64,000 bases of DNA, taken from Deltaproteobacteria bacterium (GTDB lineage Bacteria > Bdellovibrionota_C > UBA2361 > JAGFJO01). The stretch covers positions 1 to 64,000 of the forward strand of contig JAGFJO010000059.1 in the NCBI GenBank assembly GCA_024102635.1, read 5' to 3'. Below the pieces are notes generated by a model. That model was not told the DNA's origin. It made no database searches and worked only from the letters and a program-made list of their open reading frames with translations. Made by a program: the position numbers and the translations under genes. This document shows, piece after piece, positions 26,032 to 34,385 of this stretch (position 1 is its first letter; the number at the start of each line of letters is the position of its first letter).

Positions 26032-27546
26032 CTACGAGCCCGCGATTCTAGCGCGAACAGTCTCTATAGCTTGGTCTACGGCTATCCTTTCCTGACGAGT
26101 GGTGTCGCGATCTCTTATCGTGACCATGTTATCCGAGATTGTTTGATGATCTACGGTGAGACAGTAAGGAGTTCCGATCTCATCGTGCCTTGCATAGCGC
26201 TTTCCGATCGATTGCTGCTCATCATAACTGGCGCTGATTCCCGCAGCGTAAAACTGTTCCACTATTTTGCGCGCCACATCTGGAAGTCCGTCCTTTTTGA
26301 CAAGTGGCAGCACAGCCGCCTTGATAGGAGCGAGCCGTGGACTCAATTTAAGCAGTACTCTAGTTTTCTCTCCTCCCTCGGCGTCAACGCCGCTCTCTTC
26401 GGAATAGGCATCGACCAGATATACCAAAACGGCGCGGGTAAGCCCGGCAGCGGGCTCGATAACGTAAGGTGTATAGCGCCACCCCTGCTTGCCGGTTGTA
26501 GGGTCGGCTTTCTGTTGATCGAAGTAGCTGAGCTTGGTGCCGGAGTCCTCCTCATGGCGCTTAAGGTCGTAGTCGGTGCGAGATGCAACTCCCTCCAGCT
26601 CATCCCAACCCCAAGGGTACTCGTACTCTATGTCGTAGCAGTCATCTGCATAATGGGCTAACTCATCGGCAGCATGCTGGCGAAGGCGGAACTTATCCTT
26701 ATTGTTGGCGAAGCGCTTCCACCACTCAAGCCTTAAGCGGCACCAGTAATCGAGCCATTCTTTTTGAGAGCCGGGCTCTACAAAAAACTCCATCTCCATC
26801 TGTTCAAATTCACAGGTACGGAATATGAACTTTTCAGTCGTGATCTCATTGCGGAAGGATTTTCCCTGCTGCGCGATGCCGAAAGGAACTTTCATTGACA
26901 TCGTTTGCTGAACGTTCAAGAACTGAACGAACATAGCTTGCGCCGTTTCCGGACGGAGATATATGGCAGACTCCTTTACAACAGCCTCAACTTTTTCCCG
27001 CAGCGCGCGGCGATCTCCTTTGAAATCAATAAGATGATTAACGATGCTTTCGATGGGATCCACCGGTCCGATTGAAGTACGGAACATCAGATTAAACTGA
27101 CGCTCGTCCGAAAGTACCGGGCTGCCGCACTGAGGACAAACATATCCTCCCTCCGGCACTCGTCCGGTCAGCTTTTCTCCTCCTGATTTGCCGCCCTTTA
27201 CATAAGTTACTTCGCTTCCAGGAGCTGCTCTCGGCGCCTTGTCGGCTCTGAATCGCTCTTTGCAGTTCATGCAATCTACAAGCGGATCGGAGAATCCCGC
27301 CAGATGTCCGCTTGCTTTCCACACGGCCGGATGCATAAGAATCGATGCATCAATTCCCACGACATCCTCTCGTTCAGTCACCATGGTGCGCCACCATTCT
27401 TGGGCGATGTTGCGCTTCAGTTCGGTTCCGAGGGGGCCGTAATCGTACGCGCTCTTAAGACCACCGTAGATCTCGCTGCTTTGGAATATAAATCCCCGGC
27501 GCTTCGCCAGAGAAACCAACTTATTTATTATTTCAACCGGTGCCAT
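26032..27546 (-). CDS. glyS: Glycyl-tRNA synthetase, single-chain (eukaryote/archaeal-like) type
   Basis: This 504-residue class II synthetase attaches glycine to tRNA-Gly in the cytosol. It starts KLVSLAKRRGFIFQSSEIYGGL and has YDYGPLGTELKRN, the substrate region HPAVWKASGHLAGFSDP, motif 2 (GIAQQGKSFRNEI) and motif 3 (GLTRAVLVYLVDA). The C-terminal anticodon-binding domain begins at about residue 405 (PRLAPIKAAVLPL). Two Cys pairs (CMNC and CPQC) may hold zinc. It is the alpha2 type, not the glyQ/glyS two-chain type. It lies 8 nt after mqnE and is probably cotranscribed with it. Confidence 0.95.
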   Translation of the reverse strand: MAPVEIINKLVSLAKRRGFIFQSSEIYGGLKSAYDYGPLGTELKRNIAQEWWRTMVTEREDVVGIDASILMHPAVWKASGHLAGFSDPLVDCMNCKERFRADKAPRAAPGSEVTYVKGGKSGGEKLTGRVPEGGYVCPQCGSPVLSDERQFNLMFRTSIGPVDPIESIVNHLIDFKGDRRALREKVEAVVKESAIYLRPETAQAMFVQFLNVQQTMSMKVPFGIAQQGKSFRNEITTEKFIFRTCEFEQMEMEFFVEPGSQKEWLDYWCRLRLEWWKRFANNKDKFRLRQHAADELAHYADDCYDIEYEYPWGWDELEGVASRTDYDLKRHEEDSGTKLSYFDQQKADPTTGKQGWRYTPYVIEPAAGLTRAVLVYLVDAYSEESGVDAEGGEKTRVLLKLSPRLAPIKAAVLPLVKKDGLPDVARKIVEQFYAAGISASYDEQQSIGKRYARHDEIGTPYCLTVDHQTISDNMVTIRDRDTTRQERIAVDQAIETVRARIAGS

Positions 27547-27554
27547 AAAAAGTT

Positions 27555-28706
27555 CTAAGAGGCCAATATCGCCAGACCGGCCGAACCGCCATATCTATTA
27601 TCAGACTGCTGGTATGATCCTTCTGTATTCAAATCTATAGGACGATAAAGAGTATCACGCTCCACCGGAATCCGGCCGGCCGCCTCAATTACTCGCCGCA
27701 GCTCGGGAATACTTAGAGCATCCGGGGAGCGCGATCCGGCCATGTGATAAATCTTCTCCTCGGTTACCGTTCCATCTATGTCGTTTGCCCCGAAGCTTTG
27801 AGCAATCTGAGCTGTTTTGATGCCGAGCATTACCCAATAGGCTTTAATGTGCGGAATGTTGTGCAGCAAAATCCTGCTGAGCGCCACGATTCTCAGATCA
27901 TCCATGCCGGTGGGAGACGGCAGCTTGGCCATTCGATTGCCTTCATTATGGAAGGCTAGAGGTATGAAGGCTTGAAAACCGCCGGTCTCAGACTGCAGAT
28001 CGCGAAGCTGTAATAAATGCTCTACTAGCTCGGCGGGGCGCTCCACCGTTCCGTAGAGCATGGTGCAATTGCTTTTGAGACCCAAGTTGTGCGCAGCACG
28101 GTGGACTTCGAGCCATTGCTGTGAGTTCGCCTTATCCCGGCATATCTTTTTTCGTACTCGCTCGCTGAAAACTTCGGCACCGCCGCCCGGCAAGGAACCG
28201 AGGCCAGCATCTATTAATTTCTCAAGCACTTGGGTATAGCTCATGGCGAATTTTTCGGCGAAATAATGAATCTCTACCGCGGTAAAGGCTTTTATATGCA
28301 ACGCTGGAAAATCACGGCGAATCATTCGAAGAAGACTCTCATAGTAATCGAAATCCAGCTCCGGATTGAGTCCGTTCACGATATGGATCTCCGTCATTCC
28401 CGGGCGGTAGCGCTGCGATATCCAGCGGTGTGCCTCCTCAACCGACATGGTGTATGCTTCCGGGTCACCGGTCTTCAGCCGCGCAAACGAACAAAACAAG
28501 CAATCGGCTTCACAGACGTTTGTCGAATTCAGATGAAGATTCCAGTTATAGTATGTGACTTTGCCGTGCAGCTTCTCACGGTAGCGGTTTGCAACCGCAG
28601 CAATCGATAACAAATCGGAACACTCAAAAAGTTCGCAGCCTTCCTTGAAGGAGATGTCTTCTCCTTGTTCAAGTTTGGATTCAATCGTACCTAATAAGTT
28701 ATGCAT
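27555..28706 (-). CDS. mqnE: Aminofutalosine synthase (radical SAM)
   Basis: This 383-residue radical-SAM enzyme joins chorismate-derived 3-enolpyruvylbenzoate to adenosine from SAM, the first reactions of the futalosine menaquinone route. The cluster-binding motif is CEADCLFC (CxxxCxxC, about residues 65-72). Typical MqnE blocks follow: EIHIVNGLNPELDFDYYESLL, HIKAFTAVEIHYFA, GLGSLPGGGAEVFSERVR and a C-terminal GANDIDGTVTEEKIYHMAG. MqnC is similar, but these blocks fit MqnE better. It is followed 8 nt later by glyS and preceded by a TPR gene. UbiE, UbiX and UbiA homologues start about 1 kb away on the other strand, which supports the pathway assignment. Confidence 0.9.
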   Translation of the reverse strand: MHNLLGTIESKLEQGEDISFKEGCELFECSDLLSIAAVANRYREKLHGKVTYYNWNLHLNSTNVCEADCLFCSFARLKTGDPEAYTMSVEEAHRWISQRYRPGMTEIHIVNGLNPELDFDYYESLLRMIRRDFPALHIKAFTAVEIHYFAEKFAMSYTQVLEKLIDAGLGSLPGGGAEVFSERVRKKICRDKANSQQWLEVHRAAHNLGLKSNCTMLYGTVERPAELVEHLLQLRDLQSETGGFQAFIPLAFHNEGNRMAKLPSPTGMDDLRIVALSRILLHNIPHIKAYWVMLGIKTAQIAQSFGANDIDGTVTEEKIYHMAGSRSPDALSIPELRRVIEAAGRIPVERDTLYRPIDLNTEGSYQQSDNRYGGSAGLAILAS

Positions 28707-28735
28707 CTCTATATCTTCGATACGGCTGCAAACAA

Positions 28736-29536
28736 TCAGGAAACCGCTTCTTTAAGCCCTTCTATCTTTTTGAATACCTCAGGGCGATCCTCACCTAAAT
28801 CAACGGCTCTCTGATAAGCGATAAGCGAATTCTTATAATCCTTCATCACTTCATATGCACTTGCAAGTGTCACGTAAACCTCCTTTGTGGCCTTCACCTG
28901 CAAAGCTCGTTTGGCAATGGTGACAGCCTGCTCAGGTTTGCCGCTCCCCAAATACAGGTTGCTGAGATTTGACAGCAATTTGTAATCCCTAGGATCCTTT
29001 TCCACCGCTTTGACCAGCATCTCTTCTGCCAAGTGCAGATTATTTGCCAACAGATAAGCCGTGGAGAGCTTTGCGGTTAGCTCCTCATAATCAGGCGCAA
29101 TTTTATACGCTTGCTCGTAGCTCTTCACGGCGCTACCGACGTCTTTAGTGCCGAAGTAGGCATCGCCCAGCCGCACCCACAGTCCGGCATCCGAAGGGTC
29201 CTTTTTTGTGTATTCCTTGAGTAGCTCGATCGCAGCACTCTCCTTCTTATTAATAAGATAAGCGCTTGCAAGGTTGAAGGCGGCCGTCATATTCCCTTTA
29301 TCTGCTTGCAGTGCTTTTCGAAACGATTCCTCCGCGGCTGAAAATTCTCTCGCTTTTATTTGAGCTACGCCCTTCTCATTAAGTTTAAAAGACTCGGAAG
29401 CTGCGGCGCTCATCTGCGGCCGTTTCGGCGGCGAACCCTCCTTAGAAGCGGGTCCTGCAAAGCCGGCTGAAGGATAGGCGACGGCGATCAATGCAGCCAG
29501 ATAAGCGCAAACACGGCCCTTTTTCGAAAACTTCAT
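28736..29536 (-). CDS. Secreted TPR-repeat protein
   Basis: This 266-residue protein has an N-terminal signal peptide ending near PSAGFAGP, followed by about six tetratricopeptide repeats, e.g. AEESFRKALQADKGNMTAAFNLAS, WVRLGDAYFGTKDVGSAVKSY and LLSNLSNLYLGSGKPEQAV. It should act as a protein-binding scaffold outside the inner membrane. No lipobox or enzyme domain is seen. GGGAG lies 7 nt before ATG at 29536. It ends 29 nt before mqnE, so it probably heads an operon with mqnE, glyS and the nucleotidyltransferase gene. No direct role in menaquinone synthesis is implied. Confidence 0.8.
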   Translation of the reverse strand: MKFSKKGRVCAYLAALIAVAYPSAGFAGPASKEGSPPKRPQMSAAASESFKLNEKGVAQIKAREFSAAEESFRKALQADKGNMTAAFNLASAYLINKKESAAIELLKEYTKKDPSDAGLWVRLGDAYFGTKDVGSAVKSYEQAYKIAPDYEELTAKLSTAYLLANNLHLAEEMLVKAVEKDPRDYKLLSNLSNLYLGSGKPEQAVTIAKRALQVKATKEVYVTLASAYEVMKDYKNSLIAYQRAVDLGEDRPEVFKKIEGLKEAVS

Positions 29537-29675
29537 AGCTTAGCTCCCTTTATTAGCAGGCGGCCAAATCATAACAGTAAACCGGCGCCTAATTCCAGAG
29601 GGGCAATATGGAAAAGACTGCCCAATTTGGCTATCTTAGTTGCATTCTTCCACCGAAATAACTTCTTTTGGTCCG

Positions 29676-30350
29676 ATGAGCGCTGATTCAGTTCGTGAGA
29701 TGTTTTCATCAATCGCCGGCAGGTACGACCTGGCGAACTCCGTGTTGAGTATGGGGATCCATCACAGCTGGAGAAGAAAATTAATCTCAGTGGTGCCCGC
29801 CGATCCTAGCCTATCAGCTCTCGATCTCTGCACCGGGACAGGAGACCTTTTGCCGCTCCTTATGGAGCGATTTGGCAAAGTAACCGGGGCAGACTTCTGC
29901 CTGCCCATGCTTGAGATCGCCCGGCAGAAGCCTTCATGCAAAGGAGCCTCGATCGTACAGGCCGACGCTCTAAACCTTCCATTTGCCGATGGGAGTTTTG
30001 ATATAGTGACGGTGGCGTTCGGCGTAAGGAATTTCGCTGATCTGGACAGAGGCCTGGCGGAGATATGGCGGGTGTTGAAGCCGGGCGGCAGCATGCTCAT
30101 CTTGGAGTTTGGGCAGCCGAAAAACCGTCTTTTCGGGTGGCTTTATAACTGTTATTGCCGTTATCTAATGCCTCTCATAGGAGGCGCCCTGACAGGCAAT
30201 CGAGCGGCATATCAGTACCTGCCGGAAACTGCCAAGAATTTTCCGTGCAGGCAGGAGTTTATCGCCATCCTTGAACGCCATGGATTCCAACAGTGCAGCT
30301 TTCAGTCGTTAACTGGAGGCATTGCGTACTGCTACCAAGCTCGGAAATAA
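29676..30350 (+). CDS. ubiE: Demethylmenaquinone methyltransferase
   Basis: This 224-residue SAM-dependent C-methyltransferase finishes menaquinone by methylating the demethyl form. The UbiE/MenG signatures are MFSSIAGRYDLANSVLSMGIHHSWR at the N-terminus, the SAM motif LDLCTGTGDLL, VTVAFGVRNFADLDRGLAE and the C-terminal TGGIAYCYQA. ATG at 29676 begins 6 residues before the conserved VREMF. An in-frame TTG at 29640 is an alternative. Neither has a clear ribosome site. It heads the plus-strand half of the menaquinone locus, and with mqnE nearby its substrate is most likely demethylmenaquinone. Confidence 0.92.
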   Translation: MSADSVREMFSSIAGRYDLANSVLSMGIHHSWRRKLISVVPADPSLSALDLCTGTGDLLPLLMERFGKVTGADFCLPMLEIARQKPSCKGASIVQADALNLPFADGSFDIVTVAFGVRNFADLDRGLAEIWRVLKPGGSMLILEFGQPKNRLFGWLYNCYCRYLMPLIGGALTGNRAAYQYLPETAKNFPCRQEFIAILERHGFQQCSFQSLTGGIAYCYQARK

Positions 30351-30388
30351 CTTTGAGCCGCTGCACGTTAACCTAAAGCAACTTCGCA

Positions 30389-30607
30389 ATGATCCGCAGG
30401 ATTATTAAATTTGAGCTAGATGAAGAGAATGAATGGCGCGTTCTTTTAAGCTGCGGACATCGGCAGCATGTCAGGCACAAACCTCCATTTTTCATAAGAG
30501 AGTGGGCGGCAAGCGAAGAGGGACGCAGGTCAAAGATTAATACACCACTCGATTGTCCTTTGTGCGACAGAATATTGCATCTAGGCAAAAGACCTCCGCA
30601 AAGCTAG
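30389..30607 (+). CDS. Small DUF3565 family protein
   Basis: This 72-residue protein has the compact DUF3565 layout: an N-terminal IIKFELDEENEWRVLLSCGHRQHVRHKPPF block, then EEGRRSKINTPLDCPLCDR. The conserved CGHRQHVRH and CPLC residues could bind a metal. The family is widespread in proteobacteria but its function is unknown. The gene lies 38 nt after ubiE on the same strand and is probably read with it. The length matches the family. Confidence 0.8.
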   Translation: MIRRIIKFELDEENEWRVLLSCGHRQHVRHKPPFFIREWAASEEGRRSKINTPLDCPLCDRILHLGKRPPQS

Positions 30608-30673
30608 GAATCTGGCTGCTTCTTAAGTAGTTCGTAAGTTTACCCCCTCGGCTGGGCCCCTCGACGCCTCGTC

Positions 30674-30805
30674 TTAGAGCGTTTCGAGGATAAACTTAAA
30701 ATCGGATGGACCATCGCGAAGCCCCGTTTTATAGAGAATTTCACCAGGTTGCATGGGAGCGCCGCGCGTGTTGAGTTTGCACAATTGGTAATCTAAGATC
30801 GCCAC
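30674..30805 (-). CDS. Possible 43-residue small protein
   Basis: A GTG-started frame on the minus strand (stop at 30674-30676) reads MAILDYQLCKLNTRGAPMQP then GEILYKTGLRDGPSDFKFIL and ends ETL. The composition looks protein-like, with mixed charge and no repeats. It fills the otherwise empty gap between the DUF3565 gene and ubiX. There is no clear ribosome site and I do not recognise the family, so this is a tentative call. Confidence 0.3.
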   Translation of the reverse strand: MAILDYQLCKLNTRGAPMQPGEILYKTGLRDGPSDFKFILETL

Positions 30806-30825
30806 AAAACGGCAAAGTATCTATT

Positions 30826-31422
30826 ATGAAACCGTCAGGAAGGTGGATAGTAGCCCTCACCGGGGCCAGCGGCATGCGTTATGGTCTTTCGCTGTTGCGC
30901 GCGCTCGGCTCCAGCTCAGCGGTACAGGAAGTGCATGTAATGGTTTCCGAAGCGGGCCAAAGGGTTCTGGCTGAGGAGGAAGATCTCAAATACTCACCCT
31001 CCAACCCCGCGGCCTTGCTCTCCGAGCCCAGCGATAAATTCTCTTTTTTCTCAGTTAAGGATATCGGTGCTCCCTGCGCGTCGGGAACTTTTTTATGTGA
31101 CGGAATGGTTGTGGTGCCGTGCAGTATGGCTACGCTTGCCGCAATCGCTTCCGGATTCTCCCAAAATTTAATCCACCGCGCCGCAGATGTGACCATGAAA
31201 GAGGGGCGAAAACTTATCCTAGTGCCCCGCGAGACCCCACTTTCTGCTGTGCATCTTGAAAACATGCTGAAACTTGCCCAACTTGGGGTTTCAATAGTTC
31301 CTGCCATGCCGGGATTCTATAGCCGCCCTGATTCGATTGACGATCTGATCGATATGCAGGTGATGAAGATTCTCGACATAATGCGGGTAGATAACAATCA
31401 ATCAAAGCGTTGGTGCGAGTAG
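30826..31422 (+). CDS. ubiX: UbiX-type flavin prenyltransferase
   Basis: This 198-residue flavoprotein makes prenylated FMN, the cofactor of UbiD-type decarboxylases. It has the N-terminal IVALTGASGMRYGLSLLRAL dinucleotide-type motif, the conserved VVVPCSMATLAAIASGFSQNLIHRAADV region, and LILVPRETPLSAVHLENMLKLA. The C-terminal MPGFYSRPDSIDDLIDMQVMKILD is also typical. In the futalosine route a UbiX/UbiD pair is thought to act after the cyclic dehypoxanthinyl step. The adjacent UbiA homologue and mqnE support that role here. It is separated from the prenyltransferase gene by only 3 nt. Confidence 0.92.
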   Translation: MKPSGRWIVALTGASGMRYGLSLLRALGSSSAVQEVHVMVSEAGQRVLAEEEDLKYSPSNPAALLSEPSDKFSFFSVKDIGAPCASGTFLCDGMVVVPCSMATLAAIASGFSQNLIHRAADVTMKEGRKLILVPRETPLSAVHLENMLKLAQLGVSIVPAMPGFYSRPDSIDDLIDMQVMKILDIMRVDNNQSKRWCE

Positions 31423-31425
31423 TTT

Positions 31426-32316
31426 ATGTCAACATCGCAGGTAAGTGCGCAGCCCATAGGGAGCGATGGAGTAGCGAAATGGAGCCGCCTTATAGCGCTG
31501 CCGCACACAGTTTTTGCATTTCCCTTCGCTCTTAGCATCTTGCTGCTGATATCAAGGGTTCGTCCGGTCTCTGCCGCCGAACTTCTCTGGATTATATCGG
31601 CGCTCGTTTCGGCGCGTACGGCTGCCATGACCTTCAACCGGATAGCAGACAAGGAGATCGATGCGCGAAACCCGCGCACTCAGAATCGCGAACTTCCGCG
31701 TAAAGTCGTTAGCGTGCGCGCGGCACTCGTCCTCCTTATTGCAAGTTCTGCGTTATTCTTTCTCTCCTCTGCAATGCTGGGCGAACACTGCTTGCTGCTG
31801 GCGCCGCCGGTCCTTCTATGGCTATTTTTCTATTCATGGTCCAAGCGGTTTACGCGTTTCTCTCATCTGATTCTCGGCATCTCGCTGGCGCTCGCTCCGG
31901 GCGGAGTGTGGTACGCGCTTACGGCAACTGTTTCTTGGCAGCCGGTGGTGATGATGTTGGCTGTGGCGCTTTGGGTGGCCGGTTTCGACATAATCTATTC
32001 ATGTCAGGACGTAGAATTTGATAAGAGAGAAAGGCTATTCTCGCTTCCTGCCGTACTTGGAATTCCGTCTGCCCTATTTTGGGCGCGTGTAATTCACGCG
32101 GCTTCCATTCTTCTGTTGCTTTGGTTCGGCGGTATTATGGAGTGCGGCGCCGCATATCATCTCGGCACTTTTGTGTTTGCCTTGCTTCTGATGCGCCAGC
32201 ACTTTTTGGTGACGGCGGCGGACTTATCCAGAGTAAACAGCGCTTTTTTCACTCATAACGGAGCGGCAAGTCTTGTTTATCTTGCGGGAGTGTTCGTGGA
32301 CACTCAGATGTTCTGA
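31426..32316 (+). CDS. ubiA: UbiA-family prenyltransferase (MqnP-like)
   Basis: This 296-residue integral membrane enzyme moves a polyprenyl chain onto an aromatic acid. The first Asp-rich motif is NRIADKEIDARNPRTQNRELP (about 70-90), equivalent to NDxxDxxxD, and the second is DIIYSCQDVEFDKRERL (about 188-204). Seven to nine membrane helices are visible. The second motif has the YxxQDxxFD form usual in UbiA. Given mqnE and ubiE nearby, it probably acts in futalosine menaquinone synthesis (the MqnP role) rather than ubiquinone. It ends just before a convergent small gene. Confidence 0.88.
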   Translation: MSTSQVSAQPIGSDGVAKWSRLIALPHTVFAFPFALSILLLISRVRPVSAAELLWIISALVSARTAAMTFNRIADKEIDARNPRTQNRELPRKVVSVRAALVLLIASSALFFLSSAMLGEHCLLLAPPVLLWLFFYSWSKRFTRFSHLILGISLALAPGGVWYALTATVSWQPVVMMLAVALWVAGFDIIYSCQDVEFDKRERLFSLPAVLGIPSALFWARVIHAASILLLLWFGGIMECGAAYHLGTFVFALLLMRQHFLVTAADLSRVNSAFFTHNGAASLVYLAGVFVDTQMF

Positions 32317-32339
32317 TCCAGCATCAGGAGATCAGCACG

Positions 32340-32618
32340 CTACTCCACTACGAAATCGGGTCTGGTAGTAACGGCGCTGCGCGTCTGATGAAGATTTATC
32401 TGCACATCAACCAAGCGCATAGCCGTCTCGCGCATATGGGCAGGCGCCAAGAGCCGGTAGCCTACGCGGCTTTTAGAGTCTTCTACGATTTCAACATGTT
32501 CCAGCATGACGGCGATATTCGCCATCTCGAGCGCGCCGCAAAGCTTATTGGCAAGACTCTGATCTGTAACTGTGATAAGGATGTGAAAGCTTTCAATCTT
32601 CTGTCGCAACGAGTCCAT
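32340..32618 (-). CDS. Small alpha/beta protein of unknown function
   Basis: This 92-residue protein starts at ATG 32618 with a very strong GGAGGT site 6 nt upstream, which is the main reason to accept it. The sequence has a beta-alpha-beta layout: FHILITVTDQSLANKLCGALEMANIAVML then VGYRLLAPAHMRETAMRLVD. The layout recalls small DUF2007-type or ACT-like modules, but the match is too weak to name. It converges with the prenyltransferase gene. Confidence 0.65.
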   Translation of the reverse strand: MDSLRQKIESFHILITVTDQSLANKLCGALEMANIAVMLEHVEIVEDSKSRVGYRLLAPAHMRETAMRLVDVQINLHQTRSAVTTRPDFVVE

Positions 32619-32770
32619 TTGTAGACCTCCAAGGTAACCGAGGAAATTCTAACCTTCGGGGCTTTTTCAGCAAAACGATTTATTGCTGGATTCCCGCGTA
32701 CTCCAGTAGGTGCAAACGTTTTGATAGCCGATTATACTTCCACGAGGCATAAGCCGCTACAGGGTATTTG

Positions 32771-33877
32771 ATGGCAATAATTGAGCAGCTGCGCAGAATT
32801 CTTCCTCTTTTCCAGATTGACGGCCAGTTGCGCTCAATTGAGCGCCACCAGGGCGGTCATATAAACGACACCTTCATCAGCGAATGGATTCAAGCCGGCG
32901 CCGTAAAGCACTATATCCATCAAAGGATAAACAGTACGGTTTTTACAGATATTGCAGCAGTGATGCAGAACATCGCTCTTGTTACCTCCGCCCTTCAGAG
33001 CCGGATTCCGGAGCTCGCTCTTTCTCAAAACGATAGAACCCTGAGCCTCATTCCGGCAAGAGATGGCAGCCACACAGTAGATGGCGGAGAAAGCGGAGTT
33101 TGGAGGAGTTATGTCAAAATTGAAAACGCACACAGTTTTGATTTATGCCCATCCAATTCACATGCCTTCGAAGCGGCTGCATTGCTGGGCCGGTTTCACC
33201 GCTATGTTGATTGCATAGATGCGTCCGTTCTGAAGGAAACGATCCCCAACTTTTTTTCGTCGCCATACCGTTACACCCAGCTCGATGAAGCTATCCGCAG
33301 TGATAAACTCAAGCGCCGGGCGAACGCCGCCACCGAGATTGAATTCGCTTTTCAGCGCCGTGAGTTTGCAAATCTTGTAGAGAAGCACCGCACTGCAAAA
33401 GAAATTCCTCTGAAAACGGTGCACGGCGATATGAAGCTGAACAATGTGCTATTCGAAAGCTCCACCGGCAGGGCCGTATGTTTAGTGGATCTCGACACCT
33501 GCATGGCAGGTTTTCTGCTCTTCGACTTCGGCGATCTGGCGCGTAACGTCAGTATCAGATCAGCTGAAGACGAGCCTGATCTCTCAAGGATAAAGGTCGA
33601 CATGGCGTACTTTAAAGCGACTGTTAAGGGCTATCTATTACATGCCAAGCCACTTCTAAATGAGCTTGAACTTGGCCTCATACATTTAGTGCCGCGGCTT
33701 TTGGCCAACACACTTGCGGTTCGCTTTCTAACCGACTACCTAGAGGGCGACAGGTATTTTAGAATCGCTTCTTCAGATCACAATCTGCAGCGCGCACGCG
33801 CGCAGTTTGCGGTGGTTAAGGCAATGGAGAATGCGGAAACGGAGATGAAGCAATGCGTGCTGACGGAGTTAAGGTGA
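32771..33877 (+). CDS. Aminoglycoside-phosphotransferase-fold sugar kinase (NahK-like)
   Basis: This 368-residue kinase-like protein has GGHINDTFI (nucleotide side), then HYIHQRINSTVFTDIAAVMQNI, a block that closely recalls N-acetylhexosamine 1-kinases. The catalytic loop is HGDMKLNNVLF and the metal motif is CLVDLDTCMAGFLLFDFGD. It probably phosphorylates an amino sugar or other small alcohol with ATP in the cytosol. The start is ATG at 32771, since TTG at 32768 lacks support. The 3' end overlaps the next lipoprotein gene by 25 nt. Confidence 0.8.
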   Translation: MAIIEQLRRILPLFQIDGQLRSIERHQGGHINDTFISEWIQAGAVKHYIHQRINSTVFTDIAAVMQNIALVTSALQSRIPELALSQNDRTLSLIPARDGSHTVDGGESGVWRSYVKIENAHSFDLCPSNSHAFEAAALLGRFHRYVDCIDASVLKETIPNFFSSPYRYTQLDEAIRSDKLKRRANAATEIEFAFQRREFANLVEKHRTAKEIPLKTVHGDMKLNNVLFESSTGRAVCLVDLDTCMAGFLLFDFGDLARNVSIRSAEDEPDLSRIKVDMAYFKATVKGYLLHAKPLLNELELGLIHLVPRLLANTLAVRFLTDYLEGDRYFRIASSDHNLQRARAQFAVVKAMENAETEMKQCVLTELR

Positions 33878-34248
33878 GGTGTCTGGTTGCGATATCCTTA
33901 CTATTGATCTTGCAAGGGTGCCTTTTGCGGCGGGAGAAGCCCTCCATTCCCGAAACTCTTTTCGTGGTCTGCATTGAGCCACATAATGCGAAATCACATT
34001 GGCTTCAGACAGCCGGGAAGGAGAGCAAAAATCATTACTTCAACAGCCGTGGCCGGGCCGAAGTTCTGATTCCGGCAATGGAGGGTGACATGATGGAGGT
34101 CCTTGGCGTTAAATACATCAACAACGATCCCAATGATTACGAACTTTTGCGCCTGGTCTCTGAAGGCCGTGTGATCCGGCGTTATTCTTACAGTGAGCTT
34201 AGTGGGATACCTTCGCAGCCGGACGGATGCCGGATGTTGGATCCATGA
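33853..34248 (+). CDS. Small lipoprotein, function unknown
   Basis: This 131-residue protein has a lipoprotein signal ending in the lipobox LILQGC (Cys23). The mature part is mixed alpha/beta with KYINNDPNDYELLRLVSEGR and a lone C-terminal Cys. No family is recognised. The gene starts inside the 3' end of the NahK-like kinase gene, so the two are translationally linked. A role on sugar uptake or on the envelope is possible but unproven. Confidence 0.65.
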   Translation: MRADGVKVRCLVAISLLLILQGCLLRREKPSIPETLFVVCIEPHNAKSHWLQTAGKESKNHYFNSRGRAEVLIPAMEGDMMEVLGVKYINNDPNDYELLRLVSEGRVIRRYSYSELSGIPSQPDGCRMLDP

Positions 34249-34385
34249 GCTAACCTTCAGCGATCACCTGATTCCCTGATTTTTTAAGTATTTGAACGTT
34301 GGATAGCTGCGCCAATTGATTTACAATTCAAGAGCGCAGCAGCCCGTTTTGTGGGGTTGGTACGTTAGTTGTTAGTGCCCGATTT

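Noticed and set aside
34249-34385. Rho-independent terminator after the lipoprotein gene
   Set aside because: A T-run exists near 34281, but the preceding stem is only about 4 bp.
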